In this document: piece after piece, positions 25,801 through 35,878 of the stretch | Layout: each line of letters begins with the position of its first letter | Position numbering within the stretch: the stretch's first letter is position 1 | DNA from: Adineta steineri | Lineage: Eukaryota; Rotifera; Eurotatoria; Adinetida; Adinetidae | DNA: 64,000 nt | Reading direction: 5' to 3' | NCBI GenBank assembly: GCA_905250115.1 | Contig: CAJNOI010000095.1 | Span: forward strand, 230,912-294,911 | Notes under the pieces: generated by a model | Told to the model about the DNA's origin: nothing | What the model saw: the letters and a program-made list of their open reading frames with translations, nothing else | The model's database searches: none | Translations under genes and position numbers: made by a program

Positions 25801-28800
25801 CTACTAGTGGTGGTGGTAGTACTACTTGAAGTACTGCTACTGGTGGTGCTGCTACTGCTCGTGGTGGTACTGGTACTGGTGGTCGTGGTACTGGTGGTCG
25901 TGGTAGTGGTGCTACTTGTAGTGCTGCTGCTACTTGTTGTAGCACTAGTGGTAGTGGTAGTGCTACTTGTGGTACTACTGGTGGTGGTTGTAGTAGTGCT
26001 GCTACTTGAAGTACTACTGCTGCTCGTAGTGGTACTAGTACTGGTGGTCGTGGTAATTGTGCTACTTGAAGTACTAGTGCTGCTCGTGGTAGTACTACTT
26101 GAAGTACTGCTACTACTCGTTGTACTGCTACTTGTGGTACTGCTGCTACTTGTTGTAGTGCTAGTAGTAGTAGTAGTGCTACTTGAAGTACTACTGCTAC
26201 TTGTTGTAGTACTTGTGGTGGTAGTGGTAGTAGTAGTGCTACTTGAGGTACTGCTGCTGCTCGTGGTAGTACTACTTGAAGTACTGCTACTACTCGTTGT
26301 ACTGCTACTTGTGGTACTGCTACTGCTCGTAGTGGTACTACTAGTGGTGGTCGTGGTAGTAGTGCTACTTGTGGTACTGCTGCTACTTGTTGTAGTACTA
26401 GTGGTAGTAGTAGTGCTACTTGTGGTACTACTGCTGCTCGTAGTGGTACTGGTACTGGTGGTCGTAGTAGTAGTGCTACTTGAGGTACTGCTGCTGCTCG
26501 TGGTCGTGCTACTTGATGTACTGCTACTACTCGTCGTGCTGCTACTTGTAGTGCTGCTACTGCTCGTAGTGGTACTACTGGTGGTAGTAGTGGTACTACT
26601 TGTAGTACTGCTGCTTGTGGTACTGGTGGTGGTAGTGGTAGTACTACTTGTCGTACTGGTGGTCGTAGTAGTCGTGCTGCTGGTGGTACTGCTACTGCTC
26701 GTAGTAGTACTGCTAGTGGTAGTGCTACTTGTGGTACTGGTTGTAGTAGTAGTAGTGCTACTGGTGGTACTGGTAGTGGTACTCGTGGTACTGCTACTGC
26801 TTGTAGTCTTGCTAGTGGTGGTAGTAGTAGTGCTGGTTGTGGTACTGCTGCTGCTGCTGGTAGTAGTAGTAGTGGTGGTGGTCGGTATTACTGAAATATA
26901 AAACAATTGTGCTTTATTCAGTCAAATTAGAAGGGCTGTTGTACTAAAAACACTAGTAGGAAAGCAAATAACTCAAGCAACATTTTATCTGATTTCTGTC
27001 AACTTTTGACATAATAGTCGCAAAAAACTAATTATCAACTACAACTTCATAATGCTCCGTTATATACAAATAAACTTACTGCAGCTGTTATTTTGAAGAG
27101 CGAATTGTTGCACTCGATTATTATTTTGATCAGTAACATATATATTTCCATAGCTATCAAAAGCCATACTTTGTGGAAATGATAATTGAGATGCAGATGA
27201 ACCACCTCCTGAACATCCTACTATACATCGAAAACCATAATAACTTGAAGCAATAATACGATGATTGTAACTATCGACAATAAAAAGATAACCATTAGCA
27301 TCAAGGACAATTCCAGTTGGATAGTTGAGTGTAATATTTGCCGATGATCCATTACCAACGATTGTCACTCCATCTAACTGACCAGCTTGAACAAATTGAA
27401 TACGATTGTTAGCACTGTCCGCGATGTATAGGTTTAAATTATTATCAACATAGATGCCTTGAGGAGAATTAAGCATATTTGATAGTGATCCAGCAGAACT
27501 GTTTCCGGCTGCAATTGTCGGGATGGTTGTACCATTATTAAGTAAGAGTTTAACAATTTGATGAAGATTTTTAAGTGAACAATAAAGATTATTATTAATA
27601 TCAATAAATAAACCATAACAACTTCCATTAATATTCATAACAGTAACGCGATTTGATGTATTAAATGTATATTTATCGACTCGACCATATAAGTAACCAT
27701 TATCAATATAAGTATCACCATTAATAGACATGAAAAGACTAAATGGATTACTCAAATTAGTATAACTTTTACTTGTTGATGAAGTACTCCATTGAGGCCA
27801 TGATAAAATAGTGTTAGTAACTCGATTAGGTATGTATACAGTATTAATTCCATCAATAAAAATACCATAAGGTAATGTACCAATTGTACTACTTGATGCA
27901 AAAGTTACGGCATTTGGAGACCATATTGCATTTGAGCAAAATGTTGGTTGACTATAAGATAGACCTGAAATAAATAAATTGAGATTATTGAAAACATAAA
28001 CTAAAAATAACTTACTACATGAGTTTGACGCTACAATGAACTTCTGAATTCTTGAATTATATTGATCAACGATAAAAATATTTCCATAACTATCAAAACT
28101 GAGAGTTCGTGGATAATATAACTGGCTAGATGCTGGACCGGCAACACTTGTACATCCAAATAAACATCGAAAACCATATGGTCCTGATCCAACAACTCGA
28201 TGACTGTTTTGATCCACAATGAAGAGATAACTATTAGCATCCAATGTAATTCCATTTGGACAACTAAGCGTAATAGTTGATGGTGCTCCGCTCCCAGCTA
28301 CGGTTATTCCATTTGACTGCCCTAAAGGAAAAAGTTGCACCCTGTTATTGGAGCAATCTGCAACATATAAATTAATATCAGTATCAACAAAGAGTCCATA
28401 AGGTGCATTAAGCATATTTGCAGCCGATCCCGCAGTACCCGTACCAGCAACAATAGTTGATGTAGTCATGTTATCATATAACCATTTCTTAACAACTTGA
28501 TTATTGCTAGGTACTGAACAATACAAAGTATTTTCAATGTCAATAAAAATACTAACACAGTAATTGGGAATTGTCATAAAAGGAACACTACTATTTGCAT
28601 TTACGGACCATTTATCGATTCGACCATTACTGACCCCATTGTCGACATATATGTCGCCCGAAGCTGTAGCGAAAACACTTAAAGGTTGATATAAACCACC
28701 AGAAATAGTTTTATCAGGATTCACACTTCCTTCTAGCCACCTTTGAACGCGACTGTTTTGTATATCCGCTACGTAGAGAGTATTGCTAGTACTAATAAAA

Positions 28801-31800
28801 AGACCAAAAGGTTGATAACCAACGGTGGTAATATTAGCGACAGTAATAGCATTTGTATACCATGTTGTAGATGGACACAAATTTGGTTGATTAGCAGTCA
28901 AATCTAAAATAAGATGAAAATCTCTTTGGATTGAATTAAGAAATGTTATATTTTGAAATTTTGTTTTAATCAAATTATCATTATACAGAAGACTCAATCC
29001 GACAGGTGAATCTTGAAATTTGGCATTTGTATCAAAGCTAGATTTACTATTATATGTACTCGTTGTTGAGATAAAGGTTATGAAAATACAATCGAAAAGT
29101 TAAGTTTTGAAATTAAAACTCCAGAATACGTGAGAGGTTTATTATCAGATGGAGCGCAATTTAAAAATACTGAGAACTCCTCCATCTCTTTTCAAAACAT
29201 GGGACACTTTCTGATAATACAAAGATATTCTTGTTAATGAAATTATTAGTAGATCTTAACACCGAAACTGACTACTCGGACTGAATCACCTGGAAAGATT
29301 TCACGATTTATTTTTGATACACAATAAGCAAGATTCATTGATTAAGCGAAATCTCTTCTGTATTAGATTTTAGCTTTAAAATGTTTTGTCTTAGTTGTCT
29401 AATCATAAAAGAAAAAGATTTTATTATATTTACCAGAAGTAGTATTAATTACAATGAACTTTTGAATCCGATTGTTGTATCTATCAGCAACAAACATATT
29501 ACCGTAACTATCGAAACTTAAACTGGATGGATAATATATTTGATTAGATGCTGAACCAGCAACATTTGTACATCCTAATACACAACGAAACCCGTTTGGT
29601 CCTGATCCAACAATACGATTATTAAAATAATCCGCAATGAATACGTAGTTATCAGCATCCAGAGCAATTCCAGTAGGACAGCTAAGACTAATAGTTCCAG
29701 TTGCTCCAGTTCCTGCTAGCGTTATTCCATTTACTTGTTGTGATAGGAATTTTTGCACTCTATTGTTGGTACAATCAGCAACATACAAATTAAGATCTGT
29801 GTCAACAAAGATTCCACGAGGATCATGAAGCGTATTTGATGTTGATCCAGCACAACCTGTACCAGCAGCCATTGTCCATATATTTGAATTACTATTCAAT
29901 TACTTCATATTAACTTGATGATAATTAAGTGGTGTACAATAAATATTATTATTAATATCGATAAAAAGACCATAACAGGTGCTTTTGACGTTCATTACCA
30001 CAGTACTGTTTGTTGTATTCAATGCCCATTTATCCACTCGACTATTTGCATAACCATTATCGACATAAATATCACCATTACTCGTAACAAAAATAGAACA
30101 TGGAGTATTTAAATTACCGGAGATATTTCTTGTCGGTTTGCTACTACCTTCACGCCACACTTGAACACGATTTAAAGAATACTCACTTACATATACCGTG
30201 TTATTATTATCAACAAATATACTGTAAGGATATGTTCCGACCAGGGTGCTGTCTGCTAAAGTTATTCCATTGGAGCTCCAAGTAGTATACGCAGTGAATT
30301 TCGGTATATTGTATGAAATAGCTACAAAAAAACAGATAATCATTAATTTCATATTTATCAAAGATACACCCACCCATTACACATCTACATCGACACCCTC
30401 AATTTTTTTGAAGTAGAACTCGAATTAAAACCCTTTTTCTCTTTATAAAGACATTATCAGAGACTGAGTTTATTTATTTTCTATTACTCTTTTGAAATTA
30501 TTTTATAAATAATCGAACTACTCAAAAACAAAATTTCTATTTTATTAAATGATTACATACGGTTTAAATATGGTGCAGTTGCAGAACTTATTCCAGAAAC
30601 AGTTGTTGTTAAAGAAACTGATTGAGTATTATTCATTGAAGTAACTATTAAAAACAAATATAAACTATTAGTAAAAAAATAAGTCAATAAGAAATTATTT
30701 GAAAATACCCGTGGCCACAGTTGTTACTGTTGTCGTTCCATCTATAAATAGAAATACAATTTTATATTATAATATAAATTTGTGATAGATATTTGGAGTT
30801 TACACTTTTTGTGCGTTTTTGAACATGTTGATGTCTAGATATATCTTTTCTTCTATTTTATAAAAGGTTACTATATTTTTTTAAGACACGAAATTAACGC
30901 TTCTAACTATAATCACATATTCCTAATAATGTATCGTTTTACATATGAGTGAATTAGTTTTAACTTACTACATGAATTTGGTAACAAAAGAAATTTTTGT
31001 ATTCTGTTATTGTATTCATCGGTGACAAATATATTTCCATAACTGTCAAAATACATGGTATGTGGATAATATAATTGACTGGATGACGAACCATATCCAG
31101 AACATGCCGCTATACATCGAAATCCATTAGGTCCTGAGCCAACAAGACGATGATTCCAACAATCACTAATAAACATATATCCATCAGCATCAAATATAAC
31201 TGAAGTTGGAGCAGATAATACAATGGTTCCTGTTGCTATTGTTGTTCCATTCGATTGTCCTGATGCAAATTTTTGAATTCTATTGTTTAAAGTATCAGCT
31301 ACATACAAATTCAAGTTAATATCAACAAACATTCCCCAAGGAGTATTAAGTGTAACCGATGTTGATCCAGCTGTGCCTGTACCAGCAACAATATTCCATA
31401 CATTTAAACGTGAGTCCAATGACTTTGAGACAACTTGATGATACGGACCCATTACGCAGTAAAGCATATTATTGATATCGACAAAAAGACCGTAGCATTG
31501 TCCACACACATACATTGCTGGAACACTGCTTGTTGAATTCCATCCCCATTTATCAACCCGATAATATGTGTAGCCATTGTCAACATAAACATCACCATTG
31601 TCCGTAACGAAAACGCTATAAGGCCAGGATAAGCCACCAGAGTAATTGCCTGTAAGTATGGTACTTCCGTTACGCCACACTTGAATTCTCCCATTCGTTT
31701 GATCAGCGACATAGACACTGTTATTTCTATCGACAAACATGCCTAAAGGATATGTACCAACCGTAGGACTTGGGACAAAAGTTATAGCCGTCTGATTCCA

Positions 31801-32198
31801 CGTTGCATTTGCACAAAGTTTTGGTTGATTGTATGAAATGCCTATGAAAAAGCATGGAACTATGAAATAGAATTCGAATAATAATGATCATCATTAACTC
31901 AGAATTTTGCACTTATGCTTCTGATTGAAACCTGAGAGAAAACTCTGGGAATATGTATGTTACATACAAAGGAATAGCTAATTTCTAGATATGATAACTT
32001 CTCGGTTAGAAAATAACTCGAAGGTTTTTATAAAGATTATAATAACGTGTCCGGACATATCTATTTTTGATGAAAGATGACTACACTAAGTTTATCGAGT
32101 TCTTACCTGATGTTTGCCCAAAAATCAGTAGAAACAACCAAATATTGCGAAAACCAAACAATATCATGTTGAATATCTAAAATATAATTCAGTTTCAT
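16884..32198 (-). CDS. Giant polycystin-1-like protein with four N-terminal NHL propellers (3764 codons, 34 exons)
   Basis: Thirty-four exons from 32198 down to 16884 join in phase and sum to 11,295 bases. In order: a hydrophobic leader (residues 1-30); four NHL beta-propeller exons (31841-30969, 30321-29434, 28903-28016, 27964-27080; about 31-321, 361-656, 657-952, 953-1247); a Ser/Thr-only exon (26890-25586); REJ region (from 25532, with the NQPPYNGSCSINP and CPDWYDEDGI hallmarks); GPS with HLT at about 2717-2719; TM1; PLAT (about 2790-2905); further TMs; the polycystin ectodomain (18771-18153); and the six-TM channel part (18106-17372) with a charged tail. This is the PKD1 layout (REJ-GPS-TM-PLAT-TMs-channel), with NHL propellers in place of LRR and PKD repeats. 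Such proteins sense ligands or flow and partner with TRPP channels. An in-frame TAA at codon 501 interrupts exon 5. The junction 24402/24347 was the hardest to choose. Confidence 0.82.
17162..17212. repeat. Degenerate telomere-like element in an intron
   Basis: TTGAGAGTGAATGTAGAAG, then CTCCTCTACCCGTTG, inside the intron before the penultimate exon of the polycystin gene. Confidence 0.3.
19541..19562. repeat. Telomere-like G-arm in an intron
   Basis: AAGAATGTGAGTGTGGATGA lies in the short intron 19585-19534 of the polycystin gene. Only one arm is present. Confidence 0.4.
19771..19800. repeat. Telomere-like G-arm in an intron
   Basis: GAGGCACATGGGGGTGAGTG lies in intron 19827-19726 of the polycystin gene. 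Only one arm is present. Confidence 0.4.
25586..26890 (-). repeat. Ser/Thr microsatellite exon (mucin-like stretch)
   Basis: About 415 of 435 residues are Ser or Thr, encoded by imperfect ACN/AGY trinucleotide runs. It sits between the last NHL propeller and REJ. Such stretches are usually densely O-glycosylated and act as stiff spacers. The long Leu/Val-rich open frame on the other strand is only its complement. Confidence 0.85.
29900..29902 (-). other. In-frame TAA inside the second NHL exon
   Basis: Aligned with the first propeller, YHQVVSKSLDS corresponds to YHQVNMK-stop-LNS, so one Ser codon (TCA) has become TAA by a single change. Reading frame and similarity continue unbroken on both sides, and no plausible intron removes the codon. 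Confidence 0.85.
30365..30403. repeat. Telomere-like C-arm in an intron
   Basis: ATACACCCACCCATTACACA followed by CGACACCCTCAA lies in the intron between exons 4 and 5 of the polycystin gene. C-arm only. Confidence 0.45.
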
Positions 32199-32332
32199 AT
32201 TTATGAATAGTGATATTGGATGAAAAATTAGGTTGTACGAAACAGTTCATTATATGACTGTAAACGGATAAAATTAGATATCTTCACATCAATCAGTAAG
32301 TTGTCTTTTACAAAGTGTTCTTCATCTCATAT
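32199..32332. promoter_or_regulatory. Upstream region of the polycystin gene
   Basis: Short AT-rich stretch between the predicted start at 32198 and the foldback element. Expected to hold the promoter, but no recognisable motif. Confidence 0.25.
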
Positions 32333-32915
32333 AGTCGTACGAGGGAAGTACCGGAAGTGATGAACAGCTTTTAAGCTGATATTTTGTCCATAGGTCTTTC
32401 TGCCAGAGTTACGATCATTTTAGTGAATTTTTCACATATGACAAAATACTCATAGAAAAATCTACTTATAGAGTTTGGGTCTGAAACTTTGCCTACATAT
32501 GGGTCTTATAACCCTTATCGTAGCCTAAAAGTTTCAGTGAAAACTTATGTTTCTTTCACGAAATACGGGGTATTCAAGAAAAGTCGATCTTCTTGATACG
32601 TATGTAACATAAGAGGGCTTTATGAAAGCTAAACATTTCGTGAAAGAAACATAAGTTTTGATTGAAACTTTTAGGCTACGATAAGGGTTATAAGACCCAT
32701 ATGTAGGCAAAGTTTCAGACCCAAACTCTGTAAGTAGATTTTTTCATGAATATCTTGTCATATTTGAAAAATGCACTAAAATGACCGTAACTCGGGAAGA
32801 AAGGCCTGTGAGCCCCTATTCTTCTAGGCTTGTCCTAGTCTATGGATCCCCTACTTGTGGGCAAAATTGCGGCTAAAAAGCTTTTTGATACCTCGGGAGG
32901 TTTTCTCGTAAGTAG
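32333..32915. mobile_element. Foldback element with ~170-230-base arms
   Basis: The core arms 32391-32563 and 32634-32806 are inverted copies of each other, for example GGTCTTATAACCCTTATCGT against ACGATAAGGGTTATAAGACC. Similarity continues more loosely outward to about 32333 and 32915; the right arm carries an extra ~50 bases around 32810-32855. The spacer is about 70 bases. No coding potential. It fits a MITE or foldback transposon; no clear target duplication was seen. It sits directly upstream of the polycystin gene. Confidence 0.75.
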
Positions 32916-33057
32916 TGCCGCATACGTAAAAATGATGACACGATCAGTTAGTGGAACACAAATTTAAGGATTGTATTTATACGCTAGATAATACGGGATA
33001 GAAAATGATCTGTTTATTTAAAAGGAATGGAACTTGTTATCGCATCCCCATAAACCT

Positions 33058-33088
33058 TTTGTACACCCTCGCTCCTTATCACTCTTCA
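33058..33088. repeat. Telomere-like C-arm
   Basis: TTGTACACCCTCGCTCCTTA then CACTCTTCAA; a lone degenerate arm. Confidence 0.35.
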
Positions 33089-33289
33089 AAAAATATAAAA
33101 ACTAATATTTGTAATGTCTAGTCTGACCGAAGGTTCTAACTGTTTTTTTTTAATGCAGACTCTGTAATACATCAAGAAGATATAATGTTTTTAGAAGCTA
33201 TACTATTCGTATAGCAATTATGTTTTCATATATCATAAATATTGAATAAGAAAACCGGATCCTCTGACAAGGCTGAACAGCCCATTTAT

Positions 33290-33560
33290 TTTAATTTATA
33301 CTTGCTGTTGGATTTATCTTTGACAATAATCTAAAAAGAAAGCAAACAAAATTTACTTAAATGCATTAATACTTACTAGCCGATTTATTATTATAGATAA
33401 CCTAAACATAAAAAATGAAATTTGCTTTAAAAAAGAAGAATTATTTGCTGTTCGTTTGATCGATATAAATAATCTACAAAGAAAAACAAAAATTATTAAT
33501 TTAATTAATACTTACTATTGAATTAGTCATTACATAATTCAATAGAACATACATGTATGG
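33290..33560 (-). other. Tandemly duplicated exon-intron-like unit, possible small gene remnant
   Basis: On the minus strand two units occur in a row, each with a donor GTAAGTATTAAT, a ~45-base AT-rich intron ending in a pyrimidine tract plus TAG, and an exon starting ATTATT that reads near-alike (IIYIDQTNSK-stop and IIVKDKSNSKYK). Neither gives a substantial protein. It may be the remains of a gene or a tiny transcript. I do not recognise it. Confidence 0.25.
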
Positions 33561-35584
33561 TCGATATTCTTCGACCAAGCAGTGAAAAGTGAATCTGCCA
33601 GCAGACAGTTTATTTTTGGTGCACTCTTCTCTATGAGAAAGAGAATATGAACAAATATTTGTATTTAACTCGTATATATCAATACAAGAAAATCCATCTT
33701 TTCAACGTATTCCAATATATATTTTTCTTCAATTGAAATAATTAAACTTTACTTCTGTAGAATCTGCATCTCTGCAATTTCTTAATTGAGAATATATTCC
33801 AACTAGTTATTTAATTTAAAATGTAATCTTTTCTATTTTTGTTTTCGCTGAATCATCAAAAGAAGAAAAAGGACATTGAAAGTGACTTCAACTAACATGA
33901 AGAAATAATTTTAGAGTAAACGTCTTGACGTTTTACTTATTTTTAATATCGTAATAAGGAAAAAATTTTCTTTCTGCATTTTCTATAAATAACTTCCATA
34001 TTCTGCAACAATTTTGTACAATTAAAAAACTATTCTTTCTTACATTTTTCAAATAAAATATGGTGTCTCTCATGATATAATTCTATTTATGTAAGAGAAA
34101 ATCATCGTTTTCTAATTTTTTTACTTATAATATCAAGTCGAATGCGTATTTTTTAAGATAATTCAAAAAATAAATTCTAATTAGTGTTTTTCTTTGTATT
34201 TAGCTAATTGTAAAACGTAAGAAATAATACATACAGTGATGTAACTATAAGTTTCTCGAATTTTTGGAAAAAAAAATATTCTTTTGCTCGACTTCATAGC
34301 ATCATGTTAATGATGATGATTCTATTTTCTTCTCTCATCGTTGTCGGTTTGTCTACTCGGAAATTAAAAATTAAAAAAAGAAAAAGTAAGGACAAATATA
34401 ACATTTTGATTATTTTTATTGAAAATTAAGAGATATTTAACGATAGTGAACTTATACAAGAATTTAGATTAAAAAATCATGATTATAATAATATTAAACA
34501 TCGATTTATTATGTGATATATCACAAATATATAGTTTAACTACAAAAAAAAATCTCATTTGTGTAATTATATTTTTTTCTTTCAAATAATAAAAAGAATA
34601 TATGAAAAAATATTCATCTATCTCCAGAGAAATTGTACAGAGAAGTATGATTTAGCCAAGATATATGATAGTTTTCTGCAGTTCTTAATAAACAAAACCT
34701 TCGGATATCTGATTATTTATTTTTTCCAAAAAATTTTCTGCTGTTTTTCAATATGAATATTTTTTGTCTAGAAATTTTCATTCGATAGTCTTCATGATGA
34801 TCTAAAAGAATCAGGATTGTTTTTTCTAAGATATACAAAAGTCAGTACTTACCAAAAAGATTTTTTTTTCTGTTCAAAGTAAAGTAAAAAAGTGTTGTGT
34901 ATTTAATTTGATGAAATCTCTTTCTCAAAAGAAAAAGATTTTTTAAAACTAAAGAAAGAAAAAAAAAGAAAAGAAAAGATATTTTTAATATGAATAATTG
35001 TGCTTTCCTGATATCAACAAGATACAAAGAATGTTTTACTCGTAGTTACGAAATATTTTCTTATTTAACTAGCTGATTACGAAGATCGTTATTTTTGTAC
35101 TACATTATTTCAAAGAAATAAATTTTCTGAAAATTCTGCCAAAGTGTTATCCGAATATTAATAGAATGCATTGATATTAATTCAAACATAACGATGAAAC
35201 ACTGTTTGAAACTTCCTATCTCACCCTCGAGATATTATATCAAAACTAATTGATGATGATAATATATAATAAGTGAATGTTTCGGAACTAAAATTCATAC
35301 AAACTTCAACGATAAATGGGTATGAGTTTTCCCCGGAATTCATTTAATTAATTGTAAAAAAATGAATATATTTTATGAAACTGACAATTCAGTGGTGTCG
35401 CTAAATGACTGAAGCAGGAAAGAGAATAAAGATACTTGTATTCTCAAAAACAATGTTATTTTAATTTTTTCTTTGTATGAAAACGATATCTGCAGGATAA
35501 CAAAATATTTATTGATGAAGACAGATTCTGGATGATTGAACAATTTCATAAATTCGTAAATTTTCATCACTACTTACTAACAGA

Positions 35585-35700
35585 ACGTAGTGAAAGTTAT
35601 CAGCTGTTTCGAGTATTCCTGCTGATATTCACTTATGGACTTGTGTTTGTGGCTGATACATTAATCTCGCATCTTCATCTACACCATGTTGAGCGTGGGT
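35585..35700 (+). repeat. Dispersed repeat, copy R1
   Basis: Matches 44953-45066 and, partly, 54272-54340 in the same orientation. Shared blocks are GAGTATTCCTGCTGATATTC, TGGACTTGTG and AATCTCGCATC. It runs directly into a telomere-like foldback. Confidence 0.65.
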
Positions 35701-35738
35701 AAACAGAAGATGAATCCACACCCACATCTATACCTTAA
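35688..35738. repeat. Telomere-like foldback element
   Basis: The G-arm TTGAGCGTGGGT is followed after 15 bases by the C-arm ATCCACACCCACATCTATAC. Confidence 0.5.
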
Positions 35739-35878
35739 TTTTCTGATCTTTGTTATGAAAAAAATACTTTATTTAGTTTTTTATTAAAACACTGGGAACT
35801 TTGACAAAAACATTCATCGAGTTTAGCCTCCCAAGTCTAATGGCTCGGCCGTCTATGATTCAGACTTTTTACGAGTTA

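Larger units (their letters stand above)
27080..31841 (-). repeat. Four-fold duplicated NHL-propeller exon array
   Basis: Exons of 873, 888, 888 and 885 bases each encode one complete propeller of about 295 residues. All are flanked by phase-1 introns on both sides. Shared blocks are YPxxxFVDxxNxVYV, GDxYVDNG, CYGLFIDINNxLYC, AGTGTAGS, LNLYVADxxNNRIQ and FDSYGNIFVxDxYNNRIQ. Two short Thr-rich exons (30741-30709, 30644-30561) sit between the first and second. Confidence 0.85.
33561..35878. other. Intergenic region, very AT-rich
   Basis: No supported gene. It contains dispersed repeat copy R1 (35585-35700) overlapping a telomere-like foldback (35688-35738), and a degenerate C-arm near 35220. 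Confidence 0.45.

Noticed and set aside
25618..26901. Long plus-strand open frame, almost all Leu and Val
   Set aside because: It is the complement of the Ser/Thr trinucleotide exon of the polycystin gene; base composition alone keeps it open.
35825..35875. tRNA-like stretch (TCTAATGGCTCGGCCGTCTA)
   Set aside because: It recalls a D-arm, but no acceptor stem, anticodon loop or TTCGA arm can be folded around it.
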